The notes beneath the pieces are model-generated. The model made no database searches and was not told the DNA's origin. It saw nothing but the letters and a program-made list of their open reading frames with translations. The translations under genes and the position numbers were made by a program. 64,000 bases of DNA from Massilia arenae (GTDB lineage Bacteria > Pseudomonadota > Gammaproteobacteria > Burkholderiales > Burkholderiaceae_D): NCBI RefSeq assembly GCF_008014745.1, contig NZ_VPFD01000025.1, positions 1 to 64,000 of the forward strand, in the 5' to 3' direction. Numbering within the stretch: the stretch's first letter is position 1; the number at the start of each line of letters is the position of its first letter. Shown piece after piece: positions 25,857-35,628 of the stretch.

Positions 25857-27770
25857 TTATGGGCGGGAGCACGTGAAGGCCAGTTTGAACGGGATCGAGG
25901 TGATCTTGCCGCGTGGCGTCGTGGCGCGCACGTTGAAGGTGGCCGCGCTGGAGGTCGTGCACGGCTTTTCGCCGGTCGCGGCCACGGTGACGGTGTGGCT
26001 CGACCCCACGGCGCCCGTGGCGGTGCCGACGAAGATGCTCGGCACGGTTTCGGGGATCACTTCCACACCGGTGGCATTGACCGCGCCGCTGACCGAGATC
26101 GTGGTGCCGGCCGGCAGCGGGTTGTCGTTCAGGTCGGTGAGCTTGAGCGTGAATACCTTCGAGTCGTTGGCGTTGGCGCTGCCCAGGTCGATTGGCCACC
26201 CGGACTGGGGCTTGAGCACGTTTTCCAGGTAGACGTTCGTCACGTCGGCATTGCTGAAGGTGATCGTGGTCCTGGCGAACTGGGTGTTGGCGCCGTCGGT
26301 CGTGCTGGCGCAGACCGTGGCCACGCCCATGCGATTGACGTCCGGGCTCGATCCGGGGCCGGTATTACAAGGGGTGGCCGGAATGCCCGGAATGGCCTTG
26401 CGCGGTTCCTGGGTGCGGAACGGCACCGAGCAGCCGCCATTGACGGTGGTGCAGCCGCCCTTGTCCGACGAGCCGATGGCGCCCATATTGGTCTGGAACA
26501 CGACCGGGGTGCCGTCGGCGACCGGGTTGCCGAAGGCGTCGGCCAGCAGCACGTTGACGGTGGCGGCAGGCGTGACGGGACCGCTGTCGAATTCCCAGCC
26601 ATCCACGTTACCCTGGGTCACAGAGAGCGAGAAGGCGCGCTGCACCGGCAGGCCGGTGGTCACGACGATCGAGTCCGAGGTGGTGGAGATGTCGGCGCCA
26701 TTGCCGCTGGCGGTGCCGGGCAGCACGGCGCGCACGCGGAACGAGGTCGGCACGGAGCCCGAATTGACGGTGGTGATCACCTCGCCGTTCTGGTCGGTGC
26801 GGTCGATGCTCTTGTTCAGGTTGACCAATCCCTCGGGCTCGATGAAGAACCGCACTTCCTTGTTGGCCAGCGGACGGTTGAACAGGTCGAACACGCGGAA
26901 GCGCAGGGTCGCGGTCTCGGTGCGGTTGATGCCGCCCTGGCCGCGGATCACGATCGACTTGTCGATCGGCAGCGCCTCGACGAGTTGCACCGACGCGGCG
27001 CCCGGCTGGGCGATCACGAGCGAACCCGTGGCCGGGGTCGTGACGCCATCGGCGGTCACGGTGATGGTGTCGTTGTTGCCGCAACCCTGGTCGCGGTAGA
27101 CCGTCTCGGCGGTGCCGTTGTTGGTAGCGACCACGGCCGCCAGCGTGGCCTTGCCGGCGGCCACGCAGGCCGACGTGAAGTTGACGTTGACCTGGCCCAT
27201 GTACTTGGCGCCGTTGGCCAGCAGGTCGACCGAGATCCTGCTCGAATCATAGGCGTTGATGCTGGCCGGCTCCAGGCGCAGCGCGCTGAAGGTCAGCGCG
27301 GTGGCGTTGACCGAGTAGTTGGCGGTGCTGGTGACGGCGGTGCCGGCCACGGTGGCGCTGGCGGTGACGGTGCCGGCGCCGCCGGCCGCCAGGCTGGCCA
27401 CGCGCATGGTGATGCTGGCGGTGCCGCTGGCATCGGTCAGGGCGGTGCCGGCGCCGGGCGCGAACACGGCCAGGTCGGCGGCGGTGGTGAAGGTGACCAG
27501 CGCATTCGGTACCGGCTGCTTGTTGGCGTCGAGCACCAGGGCGCGTACCGTCAGCGGAGTGGCGCCGGACAGCGAGGTGCTGGCCGTGCCCGAGGCGCTG
27601 ACCAGGCTGACGCCGACGGTCGGCGCGGCCGGCGTGACCGGCGTGCCGCCGCTGCCATTGCCGCCGCTGCCGCCCGGGGTGCCCGGGCTGCCGCCACCGC
27701 CGCCGCAGGCGGACAGGGTTGCGGCCAGGAGCAGCGCCAGGCTGCCGTACTTGATGTGCTGGTTGTTCAT
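25857..27770 (-). CDS. Surface lipoprotein with bacterial Ig-like (Big/invasin-type) repeats
   Basis: A 637-residue protein. The signal peptide ends with lipobox LSAC at residue 22, then a Gly-rich linker. About four to five beta-sandwich repeats follow, with recurring pieces such as QPVPNALVTFTT, NRPLANKEVRFFIEPEG, GNPVADGTPVVFQT and NPLPAGTTISVSG, the pattern of Big_1-type Ig-like domains. Cys pairs in the third and fourth repeats may form disulfides. It is probably anchored at the cell surface. It sits 28 nt after pilQ, inside an otherwise conserved pil-aro locus, and ends with its own terminator. Function unknown; adhesion or a pilus-associated role is inference. Confidence 0.85.
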   Translation of the reverse strand: MNNQHIKYGSLALLLAATLSACGGGGGSPGTPGGSGGNGSGGTPVTPAAPTVGVSLVSASGTASTSLSGATPLTVRALVLDANKQPVPNALVTFTTAADLAVFAPGAGTALTDASGTASITMRVASLAAGGAGTVTASATVAGTAVTSTANYSVNATALTFSALRLEPASINAYDSSRISVDLLANGAKYMGQVNVNFTSACVAAGKATLAAVVATNNGTAETVYRDQGCGNNDTITVTADGVTTPATGSLVIAQPGAASVQLVEALPIDKSIVIRGQGGINRTETATLRFRVFDLFNRPLANKEVRFFIEPEGLVNLNKSIDRTDQNGEVITTVNSGSVPTSFRVRAVLPGTASGNGADISTTSDSIVVTTGLPVQRAFSLSVTQGNVDGWEFDSGPVTPAATVNVLLADAFGNPVADGTPVVFQTNMGAIGSSDKGGCTTVNGGCSVPFRTQEPRKAIPGIPATPCNTGPGSSPDVNRMGVATVCASTTDGANTQFARTTITFSNADVTNVYLENVLKPQSGWPIDLGSANANDSKVFTLKLTDLNDNPLPAGTTISVSGAVNATGVEVIPETVPSIFVGTATGAVGSSHTVTVAATGEKPCTTSSAATFNVRATTPRGKITSIPFKLAFTCSRP

Positions 27771-27798
27771 ATTATTATCAGTTGGGGTTAAAGTCAGT

Positions 27799-29997
27799 TC
27801 AGCGCGTGCCCGCCACGTTCTCGTTCACGATCTTCGGGGTGATGAAGACCAGCAGCTCGGTCTTGCTGTGCTCGGTGCCGGTGGTCTTGAACAGATAGCC
27901 CAGCAGCGGGACGTCGCCCAGCAGCGGCACCTTGGTCACGTTGTTGCGCTCGGTCTGCTGGTAGATCCCGCCCAGCACCACCGTGCCGCCGTTCTCGACC
28001 ATCACCTTGGTCTTGACGTGCTGGGTGTTGATCGCGAAGCCGGCGCGCGTCTCTTCACCCTTCGAATCCTTGTTGACGTCCACTTCCAGCACCACGTTGC
28101 CGTCCGGCGTGATCTGCGGCGTCACTTCCAGGCGCAGATTGGCCTTCTTGAACGCGATCGAGGTGGCGCCGCTGCTGGTTGCCTGCTCGTAGGGCAGCTC
28201 GACGCCCTGCTCGATCACGGCGACCTGCTTGTCCTCGGTGACCACGCGCGGGCTGGAGATGATCTTGCCCTTGCCATCGGCTTCCAGCGCCGACAGCTCC
28301 AGGTTCAGGAAGCGGTTGGCGGCCGACGAGAACAGCGAGAACGCCAGCGTCGACGGGGCGATGCCGCCGATGTTGGCCGCCGGCAGGTTGACCATCGTGG
28401 TGTTGTCGATGCTGGTGCTGGCAGGGGTCTGGCCCGTCACCTGGCCGACGCCGGCCAGGTTGCCGCCGATGGCGACGCGCTCGTTGCCGCTGATCTGCCA
28501 GCCGGAGTCGCCGCCGCGCTGGGTGCGCAGGTCGTTGAAGCCCAGCTTGGCGCCGAGGTTGCGCGAGAAGCCGTCGTTGGCCTCGACCAGGCGCGCCTCG
28601 ATCAGCACCTGCTTCGAGGCGATGTCGGTCTTCTGGATCAGCTTGCGGATGTCCTCGATCTTGGAGGCGATATCGGTCACGAACAGCTGGTTGGTGCGCG
28701 GATCGATGATCGCGCTGCCGCGCCGCGACAGCACGCGGTTACGGCCGCCGGCGTCGCTGCTGGCGGTGGCGCCGGCGGCGTCCAGGCCGAACACGTTGCG
28801 GAACGATTCCGCCTTCTGGTAATTGAGCTGGAAGATCTCGGAGCGCAGCGGCTCGAGTTCGGCGATCTGGGCGCGCTGCTCGAGTTCGAGCTTTTCCTTG
28901 GTCAGCAGTTCTTCCTTCGGCGCGATCCACACCACGTTGCCGTTCTTGCGCTGGTCCAGGCCCTTGGCGGTCAGGATCACGTCCAGCGCCTGGTCCCACG
29001 GCACGTCCTTCAGGCGCAGGGTCAGCGAGCCGGTGACCGAATCGCTGGCGATGATGTTCAGGCCCGAAATGTCGGCCACCGCCTGCAGCGCGGCGCGCAC
29101 TTCGACGTCCTGGAACTCGAACGACAGCTTTTCGCCGCGATAACCCTGCGGGTTGTCGCGCGAGCCCAGGCTGCTGCGATTCGGGTCGCCTTCGACCTTG
29201 CGCACCTCGACCACGAGCTGGGAATCGCTCTGGAACACCGACTGTTCCCAGTTGCCTTGCGCCTCCACCGTCATGCGGACGTTGTCGCCCTGGGCCTGGG
29301 TCGAGACGCGGGTGACCGGCGTGCCGAAATCGGTCACGTCCAGGCGCCGCCGCAGCGACTCCGGCAGGCGCGCATTGAGGAAGTCGACGGTCACGCCGCT
29401 GTCGGTCTGGCGCACGTCGACCGCCACCTGGTTGGCGGGCAGGTCGACCACGACCCGGCCGGCGCCGTTGGCGCCGCGACGGAAGTCGAGGTCGCGCAAC
29501 TGGGGACGCGAGGCGGGAAGCGCGGACGGCGCCGCTGCAACTGCCGGCATGCCGCTGGCATTGAGCGGGCGCGCCACGCCGCCCGAGCCTTCCACCGTCA
29601 CGATCACCGACTTGCCGTCGATCGTGGTGGCGTAATTCAGGGCGCGCGCCAGGTTCAGCACCAGGCGGGTACGTTCGCCGGCCTGCACCACGTTCAGGCT
29701 GCGCACGTCGCCCAGGTTCATCTCGTGCACCGTCTTGCCGGTGGCATTGGCGGTGGCGCCGAAGTCGAGCGCAATGCGGGACGGATTGGTGATCGCGAAG
29801 CCGATCGGCGCACGCGCCGGGACCTCGCGCATGGTCACGTTGATGACCACGTTGCTGCCCTGCTGGTTGGCCGTGATCGATTCGATCGCGTTGCCCTGGG
29901 CCACGGCGGCGCCGGCGCACATCATGAGCATGAGTGCGGCCGCGGCGCGCGCCAGCCATGCCGGCGGTGCGAAGCGAATCTTGACGTTGAAGGTCAT
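27799..29997 (-). CDS. pilQ: Type IV pilus secretin PilQ
   Basis: A 732-residue outer-membrane secretin. The signal peptide ends near GAAVAQG. Two AMIN domains (about 35-140 and 165-270) bind peptidoglycan. A secretin/TonB short N-terminal (STN) domain (about 300-350, FQDVEVRAALQAVADISG) and an N-domain follow. The C-terminal secretin core ends with VPLLGDVPLLGYLFKTTGTE, the classical secretin signature. It forms the outer-membrane pore for pili. It starts 12 nt after pilP with AAGGAG upstream. Confidence 0.97.
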   Translation of the reverse strand: MTFNVKIRFAPPAWLARAAAALMLMMCAGAAVAQGNAIESITANQQGSNVVINVTMREVPARAPIGFAITNPSRIALDFGATANATGKTVHEMNLGDVRSLNVVQAGERTRLVLNLARALNYATTIDGKSVIVTVEGSGGVARPLNASGMPAVAAAPSALPASRPQLRDLDFRRGANGAGRVVVDLPANQVAVDVRQTDSGVTVDFLNARLPESLRRRLDVTDFGTPVTRVSTQAQGDNVRMTVEAQGNWEQSVFQSDSQLVVEVRKVEGDPNRSSLGSRDNPQGYRGEKLSFEFQDVEVRAALQAVADISGLNIIASDSVTGSLTLRLKDVPWDQALDVILTAKGLDQRKNGNVVWIAPKEELLTKEKLELEQRAQIAELEPLRSEIFQLNYQKAESFRNVFGLDAAGATASSDAGGRNRVLSRRGSAIIDPRTNQLFVTDIASKIEDIRKLIQKTDIASKQVLIEARLVEANDGFSRNLGAKLGFNDLRTQRGGDSGWQISGNERVAIGGNLAGVGQVTGQTPASTSIDNTTMVNLPAANIGGIAPSTLAFSLFSSAANRFLNLELSALEADGKGKIISSPRVVTEDKQVAVIEQGVELPYEQATSSGATSIAFKKANLRLEVTPQITPDGNVVLEVDVNKDSKGEETRAGFAINTQHVKTKVMVENGGTVVLGGIYQQTERNNVTKVPLLGDVPLLGYLFKTTGTEHSKTELLVFITPKIVNENVAGTR

Positions 29998-30009
29998 TTA
30001 CTGCTCTCC

Positions 30010-30549
30010 TTATTTTGCCGCAGCGCGATGCTGCAGCTCGATGTGGGCCATGCGTTCCACCCAGTCGCCAGTGGCGTCCTGCACCGATTCTCTGATCTCG
30101 ATGGCGCCCTCGCTCACACGCGTGATGCGCCCATAGTTCTGTCCAATCCGCTGGCCGCTGCGCACCCGGTACAGCGAGCGCTCGACCTGCACCAGCGCGT
30201 AAGTCACGCCGCCCTTCTGCATCGTGCCGACCATCCGCATCATGTCGAGCGGGAAGGTCTCCAGCAATTCCTTCGGCCGCTCGAGGTCGGGCTGGTTGGC
30301 ATTGCCGCTGGCTTGCGCCATACGCGCCATCTCGCCCAGCAGCTTGCCCGGATCGAAGGGATCGGGCGCCTGGCGCGCATCGTAGCCATAGGGCTCGAAG
30401 GTCTTCGGCTCCGGCAGCGGCTTGACCTTCGGCACGGTCTGCTTTTCCACCTGTTTCATCCAGGCCCGGGTCTCGCCCACGCCGCCGTCGCCGCAGGCGG
30501 CCAAGAGGCCGCTCGCCAGCAACAACGCTGTCACTCGTGCGCGCATCAT
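30010..30549 (-). CDS. pilP: Type IV pilus biogenesis lipoprotein PilP
   Basis: A 179-residue inner-membrane lipoprotein with lipobox LAAC near residue 19. A disordered linker is followed by the HR-type beta domain (GTMQKGGVTYALVQVERSLYRV, IGQNYGRITRV, ending VERMAHIEL). It links the PilMNO platform to PilQ. The start codon overlaps the pilO stop (ATGA). Confidence 0.95.
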   Translation of the reverse strand: MMRARVTALLLASGLLAACGDGGVGETRAWMKQVEKQTVPKVKPLPEPKTFEPYGYDARQAPDPFDPGKLLGEMARMAQASGNANQPDLERPKELLETFPLDMMRMVGTMQKGGVTYALVQVERSLYRVRSGQRIGQNYGRITRVSEGAIEIRESVQDATGDWVERMAHIELQHRAAAK

Positions 30550-31262
30550 TTCTTGCCCCCGGTCTTGGCCTTGGCGCTGGTCTTGTCCTTACCTTTGCCC
30601 TTGCCTTTGCCCTTCTTCTTCTCGGCCGCTTGCGCGGCGCGCTGGGCCGCCAGTTCTTCCTGGTCGAGGTAGCGGAAGGTCTTGGCCACCGCCTGCATCC
30701 CCAGGCTGCCGTCCTTGCCGACCTGCAGGGTCAGGTTGTTCAAGGTGACGATGCGCGGCAGGTTGGCCATGTCGGCGGCGAACGCGCCCATGTCGTGGTA
30801 ACGGCCGTTCACCTTGATGTCGATCGGCAGCTCGGCGTAGTAGTCGCGCACCACTTCCTGGCCCGGCTTGAACAGCTCGAACTGCAGGCCGCGGCCGACG
30901 CCCGACTGGTTGATGTCGGACAGCAGCGAATACATTTCGGACTTGTTCGGCAACTGCTTCTCCAGGCGCACCACGTACTGGTCGACCTGGGCCTTCTGCG
31001 CCTTGAGCGCCTCCAGGTTGATCGCCTGCGCCATCTTGGTCTTGTATTCCTCGCGCAGCTTCTGCTCGTCGAGCGCGCCGCGTTCCTGGGCCGCGAACTG
31101 GTCGCTCCAGTAAAAATAGTAGCCCAGGCCGACGACCGCCAACAGCACGCCGGCGGCGCACAGCAGGCGCGGCGCCAGCGGCCACTGGCCGGGCGGACGG
31201 CCCTGCAGGTCCTGGAATTGCGCCGCCAGGCGGGCGCCGAGGTCTTTGATGTCGATGTTCAT
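30546..31262 (-). CDS. pilO: Type IV pilus inner-membrane platform protein PilO
   Basis: A 238-residue protein: a short cytoplasmic N-terminus, one transmembrane segment (about 33-52), a coiled coil (about 58-110), then a ferredoxin-like periplasmic domain. The C-terminal 40 residues are Lys/Ala-rich (KKKGKGKGKGKDK), an unusual basic tail. It pairs with PilN. It overlaps pilN and pilP by 4 nt on each side. Confidence 0.95.
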   Translation of the reverse strand: MNIDIKDLGARLAAQFQDLQGRPPGQWPLAPRLLCAAGVLLAVVGLGYYFYWSDQFAAQERGALDEQKLREEYKTKMAQAINLEALKAQKAQVDQYVVRLEKQLPNKSEMYSLLSDINQSGVGRGLQFELFKPGQEVVRDYYAELPIDIKVNGRYHDMGAFAADMANLPRIVTLNNLTLQVGKDGSLGMQAVAKTFRYLDQEELAAQRAAQAAEKKKGKGKGKGKDKTSAKAKTGGKK

Positions 31263-31888
31263 GACGTCTCCGCCTCACGCTTGGCCGCGGCCGGCTTATC
31301 GCCATCCGCAGCCTCTTCGCCCTCGCTCAGGCGCGCGCGCTTGATCGACACGCCGAGCGTGAACTCGACCACATTGCGACTGGTCTTGCCCTGGGTCAGG
31401 CTGATCGCGCGGACCTCGGTCAGGTCCGGGTTCTGCAGCCACGGCGAGCCGCTCGACAGATTGCGCAGCAGCTCGGCCACCCGCTCCTGCGACTGGGCGT
31501 TGCCGGTCAGGATCACGCGCTGGCCGTTCTGCTTGACCGATTTCAGGTGCACGCCCTCCGGCGTCTGGCGCACCAGTTCGTCGAGCAGGTGCACCGGCTG
31601 GTTGCGGTCGCCCTGCAAGTCCTCGACCGCCTGCTGGCGCGCCTGCAGGGCCGCGATTTCTTCTTTCAGGTTGGTGATCTCGCCGATCTTCTTGTCCAGC
31701 TCCGCGCTGGCCTTCTTCAGGACGTCGTTGCGCTGGTTCTGGACCGAGATCTGGCTGGCGTTATAGCCGCCGACCAGCATCACCACGATGGCGCCCAGCA
31801 CGCCGCCCAGCGCCAGCAGGGCGACGAAGGCGGCCTGCTTCTGCTTGCGCTTGGCTTCGCGGTGGGGCAGCAGGTTAATCCGGATCAT
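31259..31888 (-). CDS. pilN: Type IV pilus inner-membrane platform protein PilN
   Basis: A 209-residue bitopic protein. The conserved cytoplasmic INLLPHRE motif (3-10) inserts into PilM. One transmembrane helix (about 20-42), a coiled coil and a periplasmic ferredoxin-like domain follow; the C-terminus is a charged, disordered tail. The start overlaps the pilM stop by one base. Confidence 0.95.
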   Translation of the reverse strand: MIRINLLPHREAKRKQKQAAFVALLALGGVLGAIVVMLVGGYNASQISVQNQRNDVLKKASAELDKKIGEITNLKEEIAALQARQQAVEDLQGDRNQPVHLLDELVRQTPEGVHLKSVKQNGQRVILTGNAQSQERVAELLRNLSSGSPWLQNPDLTEVRAISLTQGKTSRNVVEFTLGVSIKRARLSEGEEAADGDKPAAAKREAETS

Positions 31889-32952
31889 CAGCCGAACCTC
31901 CGCAGCGCCAGGCCGCAGGCGACCAGGTAGGCCGGGGCGTCCTGGCGCAGCTGGTGTTCGCGCACGCCGGAACCGAGCTGCATGCCCTCGAAGGGCGCCG
32001 CGAGGTTGACCGGGAGGCGCGTGCGGCTGGCCACGATGTCAAGGATCCCGGGCAGCAGCGCGCAGCCGCCGGCCAGGTACAGCCCGTCGATCCGCGTGTA
32101 CGGGGTCGAGGTGTAGAAGAACTGGATGGCGCGCGTGATTTCCAGCGCCGCGCTTTCCAGGAACGGCGCCAGGACGTCGGCGCGGTAGTTCTCGGGCAGG
32201 TCGCCCGCCTTCTTGCGCGTCTCGGCTTCCTCGAACGCCATGCCGTAGCTGCGCACGATGTCCTGGGTCAGCGCATTGCCGCCGAAGGGCTGCTCGCGCT
32301 CGTAGACCGCTTCGCCATTGAGCAGCACCGACACGTGGGTGGCGTGGGCGCCGATCTGGAACAGGGCCACGATCTGGTCCTGCCGCGGCAGGGCGGCGTG
32401 TTCGAGCGCGCTGCGCGCGGCGTACGATTCGATATCCATCACGGTGGCGGTAAGGCCCGCCGCTTCGGCGATCGCGACCCGGTCCTCGACTTTTTCGCGG
32501 CGCGCGGCGGCCAGCATCACTTCCATGTCGTCCAGCGAATTCGGGGCCGGGCAGATCACGTCGAAGTCGAGGCTGACCTCATCGAGCGCGAACGGGATAT
32601 ACTGGCTGGCCTCGGACTCGACCTGCACTTCCAGCTGGTCTTCCGACAAACCGGCCGGCAGGATGATCTTCTTGGTGATCACGGCGGCGGGCGGCATGCC
32701 GAGCGCCACGTGGCGGGCGCGGGTGCCGCTCTTCTTCCAGACCCGGCGCACCGCCTCGGCGACCTGGTCCATGTTTTCGATATTGCCGTCCACCACGGCG
32801 CCGCGCGGCAGCGCTTCGGTGGCGTAGCGCTCCAGGCGCACGATACCCTTGCCGGCATCGGCCAGCTCGACCAGGCGGACGCCGGACGTGCTGATATCGA
32901 GCCCGACCATCGGCGGAGTCGATTTACCAAACAAGGAACCCAGATTGATCAC
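31888..32952 (-). CDS. pilM: Type IV pilus actin-like ATPase PilM
   Basis: About 354 residues of an FtsA/actin-like fold on the cytoplasmic face. VGLDISTSGVRLVEL is the phosphate-1 region, QIGAHATHVSVLLNGE the second phosphate loop and YLAGGCALLPGI the adenosine loop. The start is chosen as GTG at 32952, 8 nt after GGGG; GTG 32961 and TTG 32955 are alternatives. It is the first gene of the pilMNOPQ operon and is divergent from mrcA. Confidence 0.95.
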   Translation of the reverse strand: MINLGSLFGKSTPPMVGLDISTSGVRLVELADAGKGIVRLERYATEALPRGAVVDGNIENMDQVAEAVRRVWKKSGTRARHVALGMPPAAVITKKIILPAGLSEDQLEVQVESEASQYIPFALDEVSLDFDVICPAPNSLDDMEVMLAAARREKVEDRVAIAEAAGLTATVMDIESYAARSALEHAALPRQDQIVALFQIGAHATHVSVLLNGEAVYEREQPFGGNALTQDIVRSYGMAFEEAETRKKAGDLPENYRADVLAPFLESAALEITRAIQFFYTSTPYTRIDGLYLAGGCALLPGILDIVASRTRLPVNLAAPFEGMQLGSGVREHQLRQDAPAYLVACGLALRRFG

Positions 32953-33190
32953 CAAATACACCCCTGGCTGCAGAATGGGCTTGAGCGCCCGGAAATTGGA
33001 TGTTGTCGTAAATAGAACAGCTATTTACTTCTTATAACTTTCTTTTAAAAATCCGGTACTTACGTGCAGCACCGCCACGGATCGTAGCAACAAAGGATGA
33101 CTGCGGACAAGAAATTTCTGCACTGGAACACCCCGTTTCGGGGCGTGCGCGCCACACTCTGGCGTTTTCATTGCCAGGCCAATATTCCCC

Positions 33191-33218
33191 TTGAGTTCCG
33201 TTAAGCTCTGGCCAGTAT
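33191..33218 (+). promoter_or_regulatory. Candidate sigma-70 promoter of mrcA
   Basis: TTGAGT (33191-33196) and CAGTAT (33213-33218) are 16 nt apart, 25 nt before the mrcA ATG. Assigned by consensus only. The rest of the 290-nt divergent spacer is AT-richer than its surroundings and must also hold the pilM promoter, which I could not place. Confidence 0.35.
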
Positions 33219-33242
33219 CGGGCTCCAAACCGCTGCCTTATA

Positions 33243-35606
33243 ATGAGGCGGATCAACAAAGTGAAAGTCAGCATGAAAGAGAAACAAGCAGCGTCCTCTT
33301 CTTCCTCGAAGTTCAGCCCCAAACGCCTGGTCCTGATGGCCGTCGCCGGCCTGTTCGGCCTGGGCGCCATCGGCGTGCTGGTGCTCGTGTTCGCCCTCGC
33401 GATGGCCTACCCGAACCTGCCGGCGCTGGACACGATCACCGACTACCGGCCCAAGATGCCGCTGCGTATCTTTACAGCCGATAACGTCCTGATCGGCGAG
33501 TTCGGCGAGGAACGCCGCACCCTGGTCCACTTCAAGGACATCCCGGACGTCATGAAGAAGGCCGTGCTGTCGATCGAGGACGACCGTTTCTACGAGCACA
33601 GCGGCATCGACTACCTGGGGATCCTGCGCGCCGCCTTCCGCAACGCCACCGGCGGCGCACGCCAGGGCGCCTCGACCATCACCCAGCAGGTCGCGCGCAA
33701 CTTCTTCCTGTCGTCTGAGCAGACCTTCAAGCGCAAGGCCTACGAGGCCCTGCTGGCCTGGAAGATCGAGAAGAACCTGTCCAAGGACCAGATCCTCGAG
33801 CTGTACATGAACCAGATCTACCTGGGCCAGCGCGCCTTCGGCTTCCAGTCGGCGGCCCAGATCTATTTCGGCAAGGACCTGCGCGACATCACCGTGGCCG
33901 AAGCGGCCATGCTGGCCGGGCTGCCGAAGGCGCCGTCGGCCTACAATCCCGTGGTCAACCCGACCCGCGCCAAAACGCGCCAGCAATACATCCTGCAGCG
34001 CATGCACCAGCTCGGCTATATCAACGACGCCCAGTTCGCCCAGGCGAAGGAAGAGCCGCTCAAGATCAAGACCGACAGCACCGCCTTCGGCGTGCATGCC
34101 GAGTACGTGGCCGAGATGGCGCGCCAGCTGGTCTACGAGCAGTTCAAGGAAGATACCTATACCCGCGGCCTGAACGTGTTCACCACCATCACCAAGGCCG
34201 ACCAGGACGCCGCCTACCTGGCCCTGCGCCGCGGCGTGATGGACTACGAGCGCCGCCGCCCCTACCGCGGCCCCGAATCGTTCATCGACATCCCGGGCGC
34301 CAAGCTTGACGCGGACGAGGCGATCGAGGCCGAGCTGGCGGAGCATCCGGACAGCGACAACATCATCGCCGCCGTCGTGCTGCAGGCCTCCGCCACGCAA
34401 GTCCAGGCCACCATCGCCTCGGGCGACACGATCACCATTACCGGCCAGGGCCTGGCCTTCGCGCGCGCCTGGCTGTCCGACAAGGCGGCGCCGAACCGCC
34501 GCGTGCGCCGCGGCGCCGTGATCCGCGTGATGCAGGACGACGAGTCGAAGTGGCTGATCACGCAAATGCCGGAAGTCGAATCGGCCTTCGTGGCGGCCAA
34601 TACCGAGGACGGCTCGATCCGCGCCCTGGTCGGCGGCTTCGACTTCAACCGCAACAAGTTCAACCACGTGACGCAGGCCTGGCGCCAGCCGGGTTCCTCG
34701 TTCAAGCCCTTCATCTACTCGGCGTCGCTCGAGCGCGGCCTGTCGCCGGCGACGATCGTCAACGACGCCCCGATCAGCTTCGATGCCGGCCAGACCGGCG
34801 GCCAGGCCTGGGAGCCGAAGAACTACGACAACAAGTATGAAGGTCCGATGACCATGCGGCGCGGCCTGACCTCGTCGAAGAACATGATCTCGATCCGCAT
34901 CCTGAACAAGATCGGCGCGCGCTACGGCCAGGAATTCGCGGGCCGCTTCGGCTTCGAGCCGGAACGCAATCCGGCCTACCTGACCCTGGCGCTGGGCGCC
35001 GGCGCCACCACGCCGCTGCAGATGGCCGGCGCCTACGCGGTATTCGCCAACGGCGGCTACCGCATCAGCCCCTACCTGATCTCGAAGGTCACCGACAGCG
35101 ACGGCAAGGTGCTGTCCGAGGCGCGCCCAGCGCGCGCCGGCGACGAGGCCAACCGCGTGATCGACGCGCGCAACGCCTTCCTGATGGACAGCATGCTCAA
35201 GGACGTGGTGCGCTACGGCACCGCGGCCAAGGCGATGGCGCTCAAGCGCACCGACCTGGCGGGCAAGACCGGCACCACCAACGACTCGATCGACGCCTGG
35301 TTCGCCGGCTACCAGCCGAAGGTGGTGGGCATCGCCTGGATGGGCTATGACAAGCCGCGCAACCTGGGCGCCCGCGAAACGGGCGGCGGCCTGGCGCTGC
35401 CGATCTGGATCGGCTATATGCAGAAGGCGCTCAAGGGCGAGCCGAACGTCGAGCGCGAAGTGCCGGCCGGGCTGGTGCAGTACGGGTCGGATTACTATTA
35501 CGCCGAGACGCCGCCGGGCAGCGGGGTCGAGACACTGGACGTGGGGCCGCCACCGGCGCCGGAACAGCAGAAGGAGCGTGATGCGGTGAGGAACGAGTTG
35601 TTCTAA
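33243..35606 (+). CDS. mrcA: Penicillin-binding protein 1A (class A PBP)
   Basis: A 787-residue bifunctional murein synthase. A cytoplasmic Ser/Lys-rich tail and a transmembrane helix (about 30-57) come first. The GT51 transglycosylase has the catalytic Glu in IEDDRFYEHSGID and GASTITQQVARNFFL. An OB-like domain is followed by the transpeptidase with SSFK nucleophile motif (QPGSSFKPF), SKN and KTGTTND. It polymerises and crosslinks peptidoglycan in the periplasm. ATG 33273 (MKEKQAASS) is an alternative start. Beside pilM, as in many proteobacteria. Confidence 0.97.
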   Translation: MRRINKVKVSMKEKQAASSSSSKFSPKRLVLMAVAGLFGLGAIGVLVLVFALAMAYPNLPALDTITDYRPKMPLRIFTADNVLIGEFGEERRTLVHFKDIPDVMKKAVLSIEDDRFYEHSGIDYLGILRAAFRNATGGARQGASTITQQVARNFFLSSEQTFKRKAYEALLAWKIEKNLSKDQILELYMNQIYLGQRAFGFQSAAQIYFGKDLRDITVAEAAMLAGLPKAPSAYNPVVNPTRAKTRQQYILQRMHQLGYINDAQFAQAKEEPLKIKTDSTAFGVHAEYVAEMARQLVYEQFKEDTYTRGLNVFTTITKADQDAAYLALRRGVMDYERRRPYRGPESFIDIPGAKLDADEAIEAELAEHPDSDNIIAAVVLQASATQVQATIASGDTITITGQGLAFARAWLSDKAAPNRRVRRGAVIRVMQDDESKWLITQMPEVESAFVAANTEDGSIRALVGGFDFNRNKFNHVTQAWRQPGSSFKPFIYSASLERGLSPATIVNDAPISFDAGQTGGQAWEPKNYDNKYEGPMTMRRGLTSSKNMISIRILNKIGARYGQEFAGRFGFEPERNPAYLTLALGAGATTPLQMAGAYAVFANGGYRISPYLISKVTDSDGKVLSEARPARAGDEANRVIDARNAFLMDSMLKDVVRYGTAAKAMALKRTDLAGKTGTTNDSIDAWFAGYQPKVVGIAWMGYDKPRNLGARETGGGLALPIWIGYMQKALKGEPNVEREVPAGLVQYGSDYYYAETPPGSGVETLDVGPPPAPEQQKERDAVRNELF

Positions 35607-35628
35607 GCAAATTCGTTAGCCTTAAAAC

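Noticed and set aside
24132..30672. Very long plus-strand open frames (over 1100 codons each) opposite aroKB, the Ig-like gene and pilQ
   Set aside because: No recognisable domains, and they lie antisense to well-supported genes; stops are simply rare in this frame at high GC.
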